64,000 nt of DNA from the NCBI RefSeq assembly GCF_003569805.1, contig NZ_KZ984051.1, positions 1,749,953 to 1,813,952 on the forward strand, written 5' to 3'. Each line of letters opens with the position of its first letter. Within the stretch, counting starts at the first letter, position 1. This DNA is from Microbacterium halotolerans. GTDB taxonomy: Bacteria; Actinomycetota; Actinomycetes; Actinomycetales; Microbacteriaceae. Shown piece after piece: positions 38,275 to 48,237 of the stretch. The position numbers and the translations under genes are program-made. Under the pieces are notes generated by a model. It was not told where the DNA came from. It did no database searches and was given only the letters and a program-made list of their open reading frames with translations.

Positions 38275-38940
38275 GTGAGCGAACGGGGCGATGCGCTGCG
38301 GCGTGCGGCAGATGTGATGGATGAGGTGCACTCTGAGTGCGTGTGGTCGAAAGCCATGACGCACGAGGAGCTGGCGCCGTACCTGCAGGAGGAATCGGCT
38401 GAACTGATCGACGCGATCGAGACCGGTGACCGTGCCGGGCTGCGCGAGGAGCTCGGTGACGTGCTCTGGCAGGTGCTGTTCCACTCGGCGGTCGCTTCCG
38501 ACTTCACGATCGACGACGTCGCCGGCGACCTCGTCGACAAGATGGTGCGTCGTCATCCGCACGTGTTCGCCGGTGAGACCGCCGAGACGCCGGAGCGCGT
38601 GCTGGAGCTGTGGGGCGCGGCGAAGGCTGCCGAGAAGCGCGACCGCACGTCGGTGCTCGACGGGGTTTCGCACGCGATGCCCGCGCTCGCACTGGCGCAG
38701 AAGGTGCTCGGAAAAGGTGAGAAGGTCGGCGTCGGGCTCGAGCTGATCGAGGCGACGGCGGCGTACGAGGCGCTCGAGGCCGATGCGGAGGAGCCGCTGC
38801 TGCCCGCCAGCGAGGAGGAGCTGGGCGAGACGATCCTCGGCCTGGTCGCCCTCGCCCGTGCCCGCGGCTGGGACGCCGAGCGCGCACTGCGCAGCAGCGT
38901 CCGCACCGTCGAGTCGGATATCCGCGACACGGAGGCGTGA
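38275..38940 (+). CDS. mazG: MazG-type nucleoside triphosphate pyrophosphohydrolase
   Basis: 221 aa from GTG 38275; an in-frame TTG at 38251 is possible. Hydrolyses NTPs/dNTPs to monophosphates. The N-terminal MazG fold has the metal-binding EESAELIDAIE and EELGDVLWQVLFHS helices (the ExxE...ExxD pattern), preceded by MTHEELAPYLQEE. The C-terminal about 100 residues are less conserved and helical. It is shorter than E. coli MazG (263 aa), as in many Actinobacteria. CAGAAT lies 6 nt before the GTG, so a leaderless mRNA is likely. Confidence 0.88.
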   Translation: MSERGDALRRAADVMDEVHSECVWSKAMTHEELAPYLQEESAELIDAIETGDRAGLREELGDVLWQVLFHSAVASDFTIDDVAGDLVDKMVRRHPHVFAGETAETPERVLELWGAAKAAEKRDRTSVLDGVSHAMPALALAQKVLGKGEKVGVGLELIEATAAYEALEADAEEPLLPASEEELGETILGLVALARARGWDAERALRSSVRTVESDIRDTEA

Positions 38941-38965
38941 CGCGGGCACGGTCTGCGCCCCGCTG

Positions 38966-39024
38966 CTCAGGTGCGGAAGAATGCCCCTATGGGTGGTGCG
39001 GAGCGGCAGTTCGCCGCACCTGAG
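38966..39024. repeat. 11-bp inverted repeat between mazG and hisS
   Basis: CTCAGGTGCGG and CCGCACCTGAG are perfectly complementary with a 37-nt loop, 25 nt after the mazG stop and ending 56 nt before hisS. It is probably a terminator or a leader structure; I saw no T-box hallmarks. Confidence 0.4.
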
Positions 39025-39080
39025 CCACGATGCGCGGCCTGACGGGGGCACGCGCCGGGTTCTGGAAGAATGGGGACGCT

Positions 39081-40346
39081 ATGGCTGCCGTTAACGCTCC
39101 GCGCGGAATGCGCGACTTCCTCCCCGCCGACAAGAATCGTCGTGAGCGCGTGCTCGCGATCATCCGGGACCGCTACCGCGCCCACGGGTTCGATGAGATC
39201 GAGACCCCGGTGATGGAGGAGTACTCGCGGCTGCATGCGGGTATCGGCGGGGATAACGAGAAGCTGGCGTTCAACGTGCTGCGTCGTGGGCTGACGCCCG
39301 AGAAGATCGCCGCGGCGGCCGACGATCAGTCGGCGCTGACCGATCTCGGCCTGCGCTACGACCTGACGGTGCCGCTGTCGCGCTTCTACGCGTCGAACCG
39401 CGCCGATCTGCCCGGCGTCTTCCGCTCGGTGCAGATCGCGCCGGTGTGGCGCGCGGAGCGGCCGCAGAAGGGTCGCTACCGCCAGTTCGTGCAATGCGAC
39501 ATCGACATCATCGGCGACGCGTCCTCGCGTGCCGAGGCAGAGCTGCTGGCCGCATCGCTCGACACCTTCGACACGCTGGGCCTGGGCGACGTCGTCATCC
39601 GGATCAACGACCGCCGCGCGCTCGACGCGATGCTCGACGTGTTCGGCTTCCCGGTAGACGAGCGCCCCGGCGTTCTCATCACGATCGACAAGCTCGACAA
39701 GATCGGACCGGACGGCGTGGCCGCCGAGCTGCGCGAGCGAGGCGCGTCCGCCGCGGCGGTCGACGCGTTCGAGACGTTCCTCGGGCGCGAGACATCCGAG
39801 CAGCCGGTGTTCGGTGAGGCGCAGATCCGCGCGGGGCTTCCCGAGGGCGTTCCGGATGACGTGGTCGCGCACCTGGTCGGCATCGGCCACGCCGTCGGCG
39901 CGGCGGCGAGCCTCGAGTTCGACCCGTTCCTGGTGCGCGGCATGGGGTACTACACCGGCACCATCTTCGAGGTCGCGCACGCCAGCGTCGGGTACTCGCT
40001 CGGCGGCGGGGGCCGCTATGACGGCATGATCGGACGCTTCCTCGGGCAGGACGTGCCGGCTGTCGGCTTCTCGATCGGGTTCGAGCGCATCGTCGACCTG
40101 GTGGAGCTGACCGAGGCGGAGGCCGCGGAAGCTGTCGTGCTCGTGCACGACAAGGATGTCCCGGTTGCGGATCTGGTGGGGCTGAAGGCCGCGCTCATCG
40201 CCGAGGGCAAGCGCGTGCGGCTCGAGCAGCGCACCAACAACCTCAAGAACCTGCTCGCCCGCGCCGCGTCCGACGGGTACACGGCGTTCGCCGCGGTGCG
40301 CGCCGGCCAGGCCCGCGCCGACCTGGAGCTGAAGCCACTCGGCTGA
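39081..40346 (+). CDS. hisS: Histidyl-tRNA synthetase
   Basis: 421 aa. Class II synthetase motifs: APRGMRDFLP at the start, motif 1 region ETPVMEEYSRL, motif 2 FRSVQIAPVWRAERPQKGRYR with the stretch RQFVQCDID after it, histidine-binding GMGYYTGTIFEVAH, and motif 3 VGFSIGFERI. The C-terminal anticodon-binding domain is short. The ATG at 39081 gives the normal N-terminus. It appears to be transcribed alone. Confidence 0.95.
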   Translation: MAAVNAPRGMRDFLPADKNRRERVLAIIRDRYRAHGFDEIETPVMEEYSRLHAGIGGDNEKLAFNVLRRGLTPEKIAAAADDQSALTDLGLRYDLTVPLSRFYASNRADLPGVFRSVQIAPVWRAERPQKGRYRQFVQCDIDIIGDASSRAEAELLAASLDTFDTLGLGDVVIRINDRRALDAMLDVFGFPVDERPGVLITIDKLDKIGPDGVAAELRERGASAAAVDAFETFLGRETSEQPVFGEAQIRAGLPEGVPDDVVAHLVGIGHAVGAAASLEFDPFLVRGMGYYTGTIFEVAHASVGYSLGGGGRYDGMIGRFLGQDVPAVGFSIGFERIVDLVELTEAEAAEAVVLVHDKDVPVADLVGLKAALIAEGKRVRLEQRTNNLKNLLARAASDGYTAFAAVRAGQARADLELKPLG

Positions 40347-40490
40347 GCGCGCGGCGCCCTGCAGCGCCGAGTCGGGGGCGCCGAGCCGCGGCGCCCCGCG
40401 CGATGCTGAGCTGCGGCAGATTCGCCGGCCCGCGGCAGAATCCGGGTGGATATGCCGCGGGTCGGCGATTGTGCAGTGTCTCGGGGCGGG

Positions 40491-41786
40491 TCAGCGCGCT
40501 CGGCGCAGCCGGATGACGCGATACGCCAGGCCCAGCGCGATGACGATGACGCCGCCGAGAATGCTCTGCCACGGCAGGCTCGCCGCGATCACCACGCACA
40601 GCACGGCGCCGAGCACCTGCAGCCAGCGCGGGTAGCGGCGCGCATCGCGCCCCTGGCGGAGCGCTGCGAGGTTCGCGACGAGGTAGTAGAGCATGATGCC
40701 GAACGACGAGAACCCGATCGCGCCGCGCAGGTCGACGAATGCGACCAGCACGATCACCACGATGCAGACGGTGATCTCAGCGCGATGCGGCACACCGGTG
40801 CGCGTCGAGACGGCCGAGAGGAAACGCGGCAGATCGCCTTCTCGCGCCATCGCGAGCCCGGTTCGGCCGAGACCGGCGAACAGCGCCAGCAGTGCGCCCA
40901 ACGACGCGAGGGCCGCACCGACCCTGACCGCGGGTTCCGCCCACGTCCATCCGGCTGCGCTGACGACATCGGCCAGGGGAGCGCTCGAATCCGCCGCGCC
41001 CTGGGGCCCGAGCGCCCACAGCACGACGGCGGCGAGCACAGCGTAGACGACCACCGCGCCGGTCAGTGCGGCAACGATCGCCCGCGGGATCGTGCGGCGC
41101 GGGTCGCGCACCTCCTCGCCCATCGTGGCGATGCGCGCGTAGCCGGCGAAGGCGAAGAAGATCAGTCCCGCCGACTGCAGGATTCCGTGCCATCCGGATG
41201 CCCAGAGCCCGTCGCCGAGGAACGTCGGGGGCGCGCCGCTGACCAGAACTGCCGCATCGCCCGGAGCGGCGACGGACGGATTGTCGAGCCCTGCTGTCAC
41301 TCCCGCGGCGACGACGACGGCCAGCACCACGAGCACGAGTGAGACGATGATCTTCGTCGCCAACACCGTGCGCGTGACACCGGCGAGGTTGATCGCGCAC
41401 AGCAGCACGACCGCCGCGATCGCGACCGGGCGTTCCATACCCGGCCAGGCATATGCGGCGAACGTGAGTGCCATGGCGGCGCAGCTCGCCGTCTTGCCGA
41501 TCATGAAGCACCACCCGGCGAGGAAACCCCACCAGTCGTTCAGCTCGGCGCGGCCGTACGCGTAGCTGCCGCCGGAGACCGGATGCACCGCAGCGAGCTG
41601 AGCGGAGCTCGTCGCGTTCGCGAAGGCGACGACGGCTGCCAGTGCGAGCCCGATCAGCAGGCCGGATCCTGCGGCGGCGGACGCAGGGGCGAACACCGCG
41701 AACACCCCGGCTCCGATCATTGAGCCGAGTCCGATCGCGACGGCGTCGCCCAGACCGAGTCGGCGAGAGAGCGAGGGAGAGGCCAT
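40491..41786 (-). CDS. APC-family amino-acid permease
   Basis: 431 aa with about twelve membrane helices. The substrate-binding unwound helix GLGSMIGAGVFAVFAPA (about 19-35) is diagnostic of the APC superfamily, and HPVSGGSYAYGRAELNDWWGF follows in helix 3 (first residues HPVSGGSYAYG). The best overall resemblance is to YhdG/cationic or neutral amino-acid transporters, but specificity cannot be read. It is convergent with hisS and divergent from the GntR gene. Confidence 0.88.
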   Translation of the reverse strand: MASPSLSRRLGLGDAVAIGLGSMIGAGVFAVFAPASAAAGSGLLIGLALAAVVAFANATSSAQLAAVHPVSGGSYAYGRAELNDWWGFLAGWCFMIGKTASCAAMALTFAAYAWPGMERPVAIAAVVLLCAINLAGVTRTVLATKIIVSLVLVVLAVVVAAGVTAGLDNPSVAAPGDAAVLVSGAPPTFLGDGLWASGWHGILQSAGLIFFAFAGYARIATMGEEVRDPRRTIPRAIVAALTGAVVVYAVLAAVVLWALGPQGAADSSAPLADVVSAAGWTWAEPAVRVGAALASLGALLALFAGLGRTGLAMAREGDLPRFLSAVSTRTGVPHRAEITVCIVVIVLVAFVDLRGAIGFSSFGIMLYYLVANLAALRQGRDARRYPRWLQVLGAVLCVVIAASLPWQSILGGVIVIALGLAYRVIRLRRAR

Positions 41787-41918
41787 GAGCGGATCGTACA
41801 GTTTGCCGGTGACGCGGCAGTGCGATGCGCGTGGTCCGACCGGCAGGGGTCTGAGGGTGCCCGTCTCATCCGGCCAGGCAGCTGCGACGAGGATCTAGGC
41901 GGGATATCGGATCAATAG

Positions 41919-41942
41919 TTCTAATTGAGCTAGAATATACGT
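41919..41942 (+). promoter_or_regulatory. Overlapping operator and -10 box of the gntR operon
   Basis: TTCTA (41919-41923) and TAGAA (41931-41935) form an inverted repeat 7 nt apart. The right arm is also the -10 box TAGAAT (41931-41936), 6 nt before the ATG. Binding of the encoded YtrA-type regulator here would block its own leaderless transcript. Confidence 0.5.
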
Positions 41943-42329
41943 ATGCTCATCCGGATCGACCCGGCGCGTGAGGCCCCCGTCTTCACACAGATCGCTGCGT
42001 CGATCCGGGGCGACATCGTCGCAGGCGCCGTCGGCGAAGGGGACAGGCTCCCCTCGGCGAAGCAGGTCGCCGCCTCGCTCGGCGTGAACCTGCATACCGT
42101 GCTGCATGCGTACCAGCAGCTGCGCGACGACGGCCTCGTCGACATGCGCCCTGGCAGGGGAGCGGTTGTCACCGCCGCGGCAGGCCAGGTCGCAGAACTG
42201 CGCGACGACATTCGAGCGCTCATCGATCGTGCCTCGGCGCTCGGCGTCTCGACGGAGGTGCTGGCCGGGCTCGTCCGCGACGACCCGCATCCGGTGCAGA
42301 AGCGAACCGTCCCTCCACGAAAGGACTGA
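41943..42329 (+). CDS. GntR-family regulator, YtrA type
   Basis: 128 aa, ATG start. The winged helix spans about 10-75 (DPAREAPVFTQIAASIRGDI; the recognition region PSAKQVAASLGVNLHTVLHA). Only a short C-terminal dimerisation helix follows, as in the YtrA subgroup, which usually regulates linked membrane proteins or ABC transporters. The two genes downstream encode membrane proteins and begin 1 nt after its stop, so it probably controls this three-gene operon through the operator at 41919. Confidence 0.9.
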   Translation: MLIRIDPAREAPVFTQIAASIRGDIVAGAVGEGDRLPSAKQVAASLGVNLHTVLHAYQQLRDDGLVDMRPGRGAVVTAAAGQVAELRDDIRALIDRASALGVSTEVLAGLVRDDPHPVQKRTVPPRKD

Positions 42330-42330
42330 C

Positions 42331-43389
42331 GTGACCAATACATACGACGCGCTGCGCGCGAGGGCCGTTCGCCGGTTCCGCTGGGTGGGACTGATCCTGC
42401 CGTTGGGCGTGATCGCGGTGCTCTCCCTGGTCCTCGTCGTACTGCTGCCGCACATGCCCGACCCCGCGGCTATCCATTGGGGACTCACCGGCGGGCCCAA
42501 CGGGTTCGGGCCGGCGTGGACGATCCCGGCGACGATCGCAGGCATCGGCGGCGGGCTCGTCGTGCTGCTCGCGACGCTGGTGCTCTCCGGCATCCGGACG
42601 AACTCCGGTGGGCGTGTCTCGTACAAGCTGATCGCCGCGATCGTGTGGGGCGAGGTCTCGCTCCTCGGGCTGAGCCAGTTCGCCTCGGCGGTCGCGCAGA
42701 TCGGCCTCGACGACGCGCGCGACGCGCCGGGCACCGGCTGGTCCCTCCTGGGAGGTGTCGTCGTCGGCGTGCTGCTCGGGTTCGCCGCATGGAAGCTGTC
42801 TCTCTCCGTTCCCGCAGATGAGGAGGGCGGCGAGGCGCCGGAGGCGCTCGAACTCGGGTCGGGCGAGCGCGCCGTATGGATCCGCAGCGTGTCGATCGCC
42901 CGGGCCGGACTCATCGTGCTCGGAGTCGGCGTCGCAGTGCTGGCCGGCCTCGCCCTCACCATCACGATCCTCGACGTCAGGCTCAGCGGCGCCATGAGCG
43001 TCGGCACCTGGATCACGTACGCGGCGCTGGCACTGGTCACGGCCGCCGTCATGCTCAGCTTCGTGTTCGTCGTGCGCGTCGACGACGACGGCCTCACCGT
43101 GCGCGCCCCGCTGGGCTGGCCGCGCAAGCATGTGCCGCGCGAGAGCATCCGGTCGGTCGATGTGGTCCAGGTCAGTCCGATGGGCGAATTCGGCGGGTGG
43201 GGGTGGCGCTACGGAGTCGGAACGGGGCTCGGCATCGTGATGCGCGCGGGAGAGGCGATTCGCGTCACGACGGATGCGGGGAAGAGGGTCACCGTTACGG
43301 TCGACGATGCGGCCACAGGTGCCGCCCTGCTGGCAGCCATGATTCCGGATGACGACGATGGACGAGACGAAGAAGGAAGCAGATCATGA
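42331..43389 (+). CDS. DUF1648-type membrane protein
   Basis: 352 aa, GTG start right after gntR with GAAAGGACTGAC upstream. The N-terminal helix plus MPDPAAIHWGLTGGPNGFGP segment is the DUF1648 motif (pattern H-W-x2-x-G-x-x-x). About six helices are followed by a cytosolic PH-like region (about 235-345, VRVDDDGLTVRAPLGWPRKH and VPRESIRSVDV). Such proteins are typically encoded with YtrA regulators; related ones (SdpI/SdpC-type immunity systems) link to peptide stress, but that function is not shown here. Confidence 0.75.
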   Translation: MTNTYDALRARAVRRFRWVGLILPLGVIAVLSLVLVVLLPHMPDPAAIHWGLTGGPNGFGPAWTIPATIAGIGGGLVVLLATLVLSGIRTNSGGRVSYKLIAAIVWGEVSLLGLSQFASAVAQIGLDDARDAPGTGWSLLGGVVVGVLLGFAAWKLSLSVPADEEGGEAPEALELGSGERAVWIRSVSIARAGLIVLGVGVAVLAGLALTITILDVRLSGAMSVGTWITYAALALVTAAVMLSFVFVVRVDDDGLTVRAPLGWPRKHVPRESIRSVDVVQVSPMGEFGGWGWRYGVGTGLGIVMRAGEAIRVTTDAGKRVTVTVDDAATGAALLAAMIPDDDDGRDEEGSRS

Positions 43390-44375
43390 CGGACACCACG
43401 GAAAACGACAGCACGCGGCGCAGAGACAGCGGCATTCCACGGGTCGGATGGGGCCCCATCACGGTATTCGTCCTCGTCGCATTGGCGCTCGCATGGGCCG
43501 TGGCGATCCCGCTGTGGCTCGGGCCGGTGCCGCCGCTGGTAGGGCAGGTGATCGCCGTGGCGATGATGTTCACCCCCGCGCTGGCGGTGCTCGTGGTCAC
43601 CCTCGTGATGCGGGCTCCGCGCCGCGGCGCACTGCGCTTCCTCGGCATGTGGCCGCTGAAGCCCGTCGGGCGCACCGTCTGGTTCTGCGTGATCGGCCTG
43701 TTCGGTCCGCTCGTGCTCACCATGGTGGGCATCGCGCTCTCCGGAATGCTCGGCTTCGTCGAGCTCGATCTGCAGGACCTCTCGGGCTTCACCGCCCAGA
43801 TCGAGGCTGCGGGAGCCGATCTGGCAGGTGTCAGCCCCTGGGCCATCGTGATCACCCAGCTCGCGACGGTTCCGTTCGTCGCCGTCGTGCCCAACGCGAT
43901 CGCCGCCTTCGGGGAGGAGATCGGCTGGCGCGGATGGCTGACCGCGGCGCTGCGGCCGCGCGGCGTATGGCCGACGCTGCTCATCACAGGGGTGGTCTGG
44001 GGGCTGTGGCACGCGCCGCTCATCCTGCTCGGTCACAACTACGGGCGCACCGACGTCTCAGGCGTTCTGATGATGGTCGTCGCATGCGTGCTGCTCGGGG
44101 TGCTGTTCGGCTGGCTCCGGCTGCGCACCGGATCGGTGTGGCCGGCCGTGTTCGCACACGGCGCGCTCAACTCCGTCGGCCAGGCGACGCTTCTGTTCAC
44201 AGCGGCGGGCACGGAGCCCGATCCCGCGCTGATCGCACCAATGGGCGTTCCGATGTGGATCGTGCTCGCCGTAGTCATCATCGTGCTCATGGTGACGGGG
44301 CAGTTCCGTTCCGACAGACTCACCGGATTCGTGCCGCAGCATCCGGATGCTGGATCGTCGGTGCGATCCGGATAG
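43386..44375 (+). CDS. CPBP-family intramembrane metalloprotease
   Basis: 329 aa, ATG overlapping the DUF1648 stop (ATGA). About eight helices. The CPBP (Abi/Rce1) motifs are complete: GEEIGWRGW (Glu177/178, Arg182), GVVWGLWHAPL (His209) and FAHGALNS near 255. Family members cleave membrane or prenylated substrates and some give bacteriocin self-immunity. Its link with a YtrA regulator and a DUF1648 protein supports an envelope-stress or immunity role, which is inference. Confidence 0.88.
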   Translation: MTDTTENDSTRRRDSGIPRVGWGPITVFVLVALALAWAVAIPLWLGPVPPLVGQVIAVAMMFTPALAVLVVTLVMRAPRRGALRFLGMWPLKPVGRTVWFCVIGLFGPLVLTMVGIALSGMLGFVELDLQDLSGFTAQIEAAGADLAGVSPWAIVITQLATVPFVAVVPNAIAAFGEEIGWRGWLTAALRPRGVWPTLLITGVVWGLWHAPLILLGHNYGRTDVSGVLMMVVACVLLGVLFGWLRLRTGSVWPAVFAHGALNSVGQATLLFTAAGTEPDPALIAPMGVPMWIVLAVVIIVLMVTGQFRSDRLTGFVPQHPDAGSSVRSG

Positions 44376-45731
<1,356 letters not shown>

Positions 45732-45763
45732 TCACGCACAAGCACTGACGGAAGGGGGAGCGG

Positions 45764-46216
45764 ATGAGCACATCGGCTCCCCCTTCCCGTTCGTCAGCGC
45801 GCGAGTGGCTCGCTCGGCTCCGGCTGTCGGGTTTCACCATGATCATGCTCGCGCTCGTGGTGCTGGGTGCGCTCGTACTCGTGCCGACCGTGTCGACCTA
45901 CGTCGAGCAGCGTCAGAAGATCGCCGCACTCGAGGAGTCGGTGCAGCTGACGCAGAGCGAGATCGATGCGCTCGAGGACGAGCAGCAGCGCTGGGGCGAC
46001 GAGGCGTACATCATGGCGCAGGCCCGTGAGCGGCTGTACTACACCAAACCGGGCGAGGTGCCGTATCTGATCGTGAACGACCTCGACGAGTCCGAGCAGC
46101 CGCGGGATGCGGAGCCTGTCAGCGATGAGGTCGAGGAAGCCCGCAGCGACTGGGGCGGGCAGCTGCTGCGCTCCATCACCGAGGCCGGTCTCTCGGAGCG
46201 AGCCGCAGCGGAGTAG
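45764..46216 (+). CDS. Septum formation protein, FtsB/DivIC family
   Basis: 150 aa, ATG with GAAGGGGGAGCGG upstream. A cytosolic basic N-terminus, one membrane helix (about 24-44) and an extracytosolic coiled coil (about 45-80, VEQRQKIAALEESVQLTQSE) define the family. QARERLYYTKPGEVPYL is the conserved post-coil motif. It should join FtsL/FtsQ in the divisome. It follows eno by 32 nt. Confidence 0.88.
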   Translation: MSTSAPPSRSSAREWLARLRLSGFTMIMLALVVLGALVLVPTVSTYVEQRQKIAALEESVQLTQSEIDALEDEQQRWGDEAYIMAQARERLYYTKPGEVPYLIVNDLDESEQPRDAEPVSDEVEEARSDWGGQLLRSITEAGLSERAAAE

Positions 46217-46360
46217 TGCGGCTGCGCCGACGACGCGGGGCGACCGAACAAGCCGACGCGACCTCTTGTCGTCTGGTCGCTGCGACGTCGAGATGCGGCG
46301 GCCGACCGGCGGCTTCTGTGGTTCGAGTCGTTTGTCAGCCGGTCTCGATACCCTGGACGC

Positions 46361-46906
46361 GTGACGACTCCGCCCTTCGCTCCAGCAACGGCCGCCGACA
46401 TCCGGGTCGTGTCCGAGCAGCTCGGGCGCGAGGCCCGCGGAGTCGTCGGGATCTCCGCGCGCTGCGTCTGCGGCAATCCGACTGTCGTGTCGACCGCACC
46501 GCGACTCGAGAACGGCTCGCCGTTCCCGACCTTCTACTATCTGACCCACCCGGCGGCCACCGCTGAGATGTCCCGGCTCGAGGCCGGTCAGGTCATGGTC
46601 GAGATGAACCGGCGCCTCGCCGAGGACGACGAGGCGAGGGAGCAGTACACCGCGGCGCACGAGGCGTTCTTGGCCGACCGCGCGCAGTTCGGGGAGGTCT
46701 CGGAGATCGACGGCATCTCCGCCGGCGGGATGCCGACGCGAGTGAAGTGCCTGCACGCTCTCGCCGGTCACGCGCTCGCAGCGGGTCGGGGTGTGAACCC
46801 GTTCGGCGACGAAGCGCTGCGCCGCTCCGCATGGTCACCCGAGCGCTGCGAGTGCGTCGACCCCGGTGCCGCGCTGCGCGATGAAACCGCGGGAGCCGCC
46901 GGATGA
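46361..46906 (+). CDS. DUF501 family protein
   Basis: 181 aa, GTG start. Conserved features are GISARCVCGNPTVVSTAPRL near 30-50, FPTFYYLTHP, and the C-terminal VKCLHALAGHALAAG with the Cys/His pattern repeated in RCECVD; the cysteines and histidines suggest a metal site. Function is unknown, but it is nearly always found next to the eno-DivIC pair in Actinobacteria. TACCCT lies 6 nt before the GTG and no ribosome-binding site is seen, so a leaderless mRNA is likely. It overlaps the protease gene (ATGA). Confidence 0.88.
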   Translation: MTTPPFAPATAADIRVVSEQLGREARGVVGISARCVCGNPTVVSTAPRLENGSPFPTFYYLTHPAATAEMSRLEAGQVMVEMNRRLAEDDEAREQYTAAHEAFLADRAQFGEVSEIDGISAGGMPTRVKCLHALAGHALAAGRGVNPFGDEALRRSAWSPERCECVDPGAALRDETAGAAG

Positions 46907-48222
46907 TCGCCGGCGCTGTCAGGCGTGCGAGCGCGGTGATCGCGGGTACGATCGCCGCCGTCGTGCTGCTCAGCGGTGCAGCGGTGGCGGAGGATCACAA
47001 GGACGAGGACGAAGAGCCGAAGGAAGATCCGATCAGGGCAGCCGAGTACTGGCTCGACGAGTACGGCATCAGCGATGCATGGGAGACCACGCGCGGCGAG
47101 GGTACGACGATCGCCGTCATCGACACCGGCATCGGCACCGGCGCGGAGGAGGTCGACACTGCGGTCTCGGCCGGAACAGACGTGTCGGGAAGCGGTTCGG
47201 ATGACGGTCGCACGCCGGTCGGAGTGCTCAATCGCAACCACGGCACGCTCGTCGGTTCGATCGCGGCGGCCCGCGGCACGGGCGAGGATGAAGGCTTCAT
47301 CGGTGTCGCACCGGAGGCTGATCTCCTGTCCATCTCGGTCGGGTTCGAGGCATCCGTCGCCGTTCCCTTCGTCGACCAGGTGCCGGAGGCGATCCGGTGG
47401 GCCGTCGACAACGGCGCAGACGTGATCAATCTCTCGTGGACGACCAATACGCTCAGCTGGGACGAGTCGTGGGACGACGCATTCCTGTACGCCTTCGACC
47501 ACGACGCGGTCGTCGTGGTCGCGGCGGGCAACCGCAGCAGCGGCACGGAATCCGTCGGCGCGCCGGCGACGATTCCCGGCGTGCTGGTCGTCGGCGGCGT
47601 CGACCGCGAAGGCGACATCAGCAAAGACGCCTCGACACAGGGCATCACGATCGGCGTCACGGGCCCCAGCGAGGAGCTGCTGGGCCTCGCTCCGGATGGC
47701 ACGCTGATGCAGTGGGAGGGCACGAGCGGCGCGGCACCGATCGTGGCGGGCATCGCCGCCCTGGTGCGCTCGGCGCATCCGGAACTCGATGCGGACAACG
47801 TCATCAACCGGATCGTGAAGACCACCAGCAGCGTCGACGGCGTCGACCTGCCCGATGCGGACTACGGCTACGGCATCGTCGATGCCGAACGTGCTGTGGA
47901 GAGCGATGTGCCGATCGTCGCGGAGAACCCGGTCGCAGAGACGACCCTCGAGGAATGGATCCGGCTCCATCGCCGCGCCGACTCCGATGCGCAGACGCAG
48001 CCGGAAGTCGGCGACGTCGAGCTGCCCGCGCTGCCGCCTGCTGAGCCACCGACGGAGGCCGGATCGCCGTGGCTGCCCACGCCGGAATCGCTGCGCGAGG
48101 GGACGCTGCCGATCGTCGCGCTCAGCGGCGCTGGTATCCTGATTGCGCTCGGCCTCGTTGCTGTCGTCCGACGCACTCGCTCTGCGCGCTCTGAGAGCCG
48201 CACGCCCAGCACATCCGATTGA
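46903..48222 (+). CDS. Membrane-anchored S8 serine protease (mycosin-like)
   Basis: 439 aa. Signal peptide 1-29 (ends VAE), acidic lead, then a subtilase domain with the full triad: Asp74 in VIDTGIG, His113 in NRNHGTLV and Ser275 in GTSGAAPI, with oxyanion Asn210 in AAGN. A proline-rich stretch (about 365-405) leads to one C-terminal membrane helix (about 410-430) and a basic tail. Build and sequence resemble mycosins of type VII secretion, but no ESX genes are in the window, so another envelope substrate is more likely. It overlaps DUF501 by ATGA. Confidence 0.9.
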   Translation: MIAGAVRRASAVIAGTIAAVVLLSGAAVAEDHKDEDEEPKEDPIRAAEYWLDEYGISDAWETTRGEGTTIAVIDTGIGTGAEEVDTAVSAGTDVSGSGSDDGRTPVGVLNRNHGTLVGSIAAARGTGEDEGFIGVAPEADLLSISVGFEASVAVPFVDQVPEAIRWAVDNGADVINLSWTTNTLSWDESWDDAFLYAFDHDAVVVVAAGNRSSGTESVGAPATIPGVLVVGGVDREGDISKDASTQGITIGVTGPSEELLGLAPDGTLMQWEGTSGAAPIVAGIAALVRSAHPELDADNVINRIVKTTSSVDGVDLPDADYGYGIVDAERAVESDVPIVAENPVAETTLEEWIRLHRRADSDAQTQPEVGDVELPALPPAEPPTEAGSPWLPTPESLREGTLPIVALSGAGILIALGLVAVVRRTRSARSESRTPSTSD

Positions 48223-48237
48223 AGGAGTTCCTCACTC

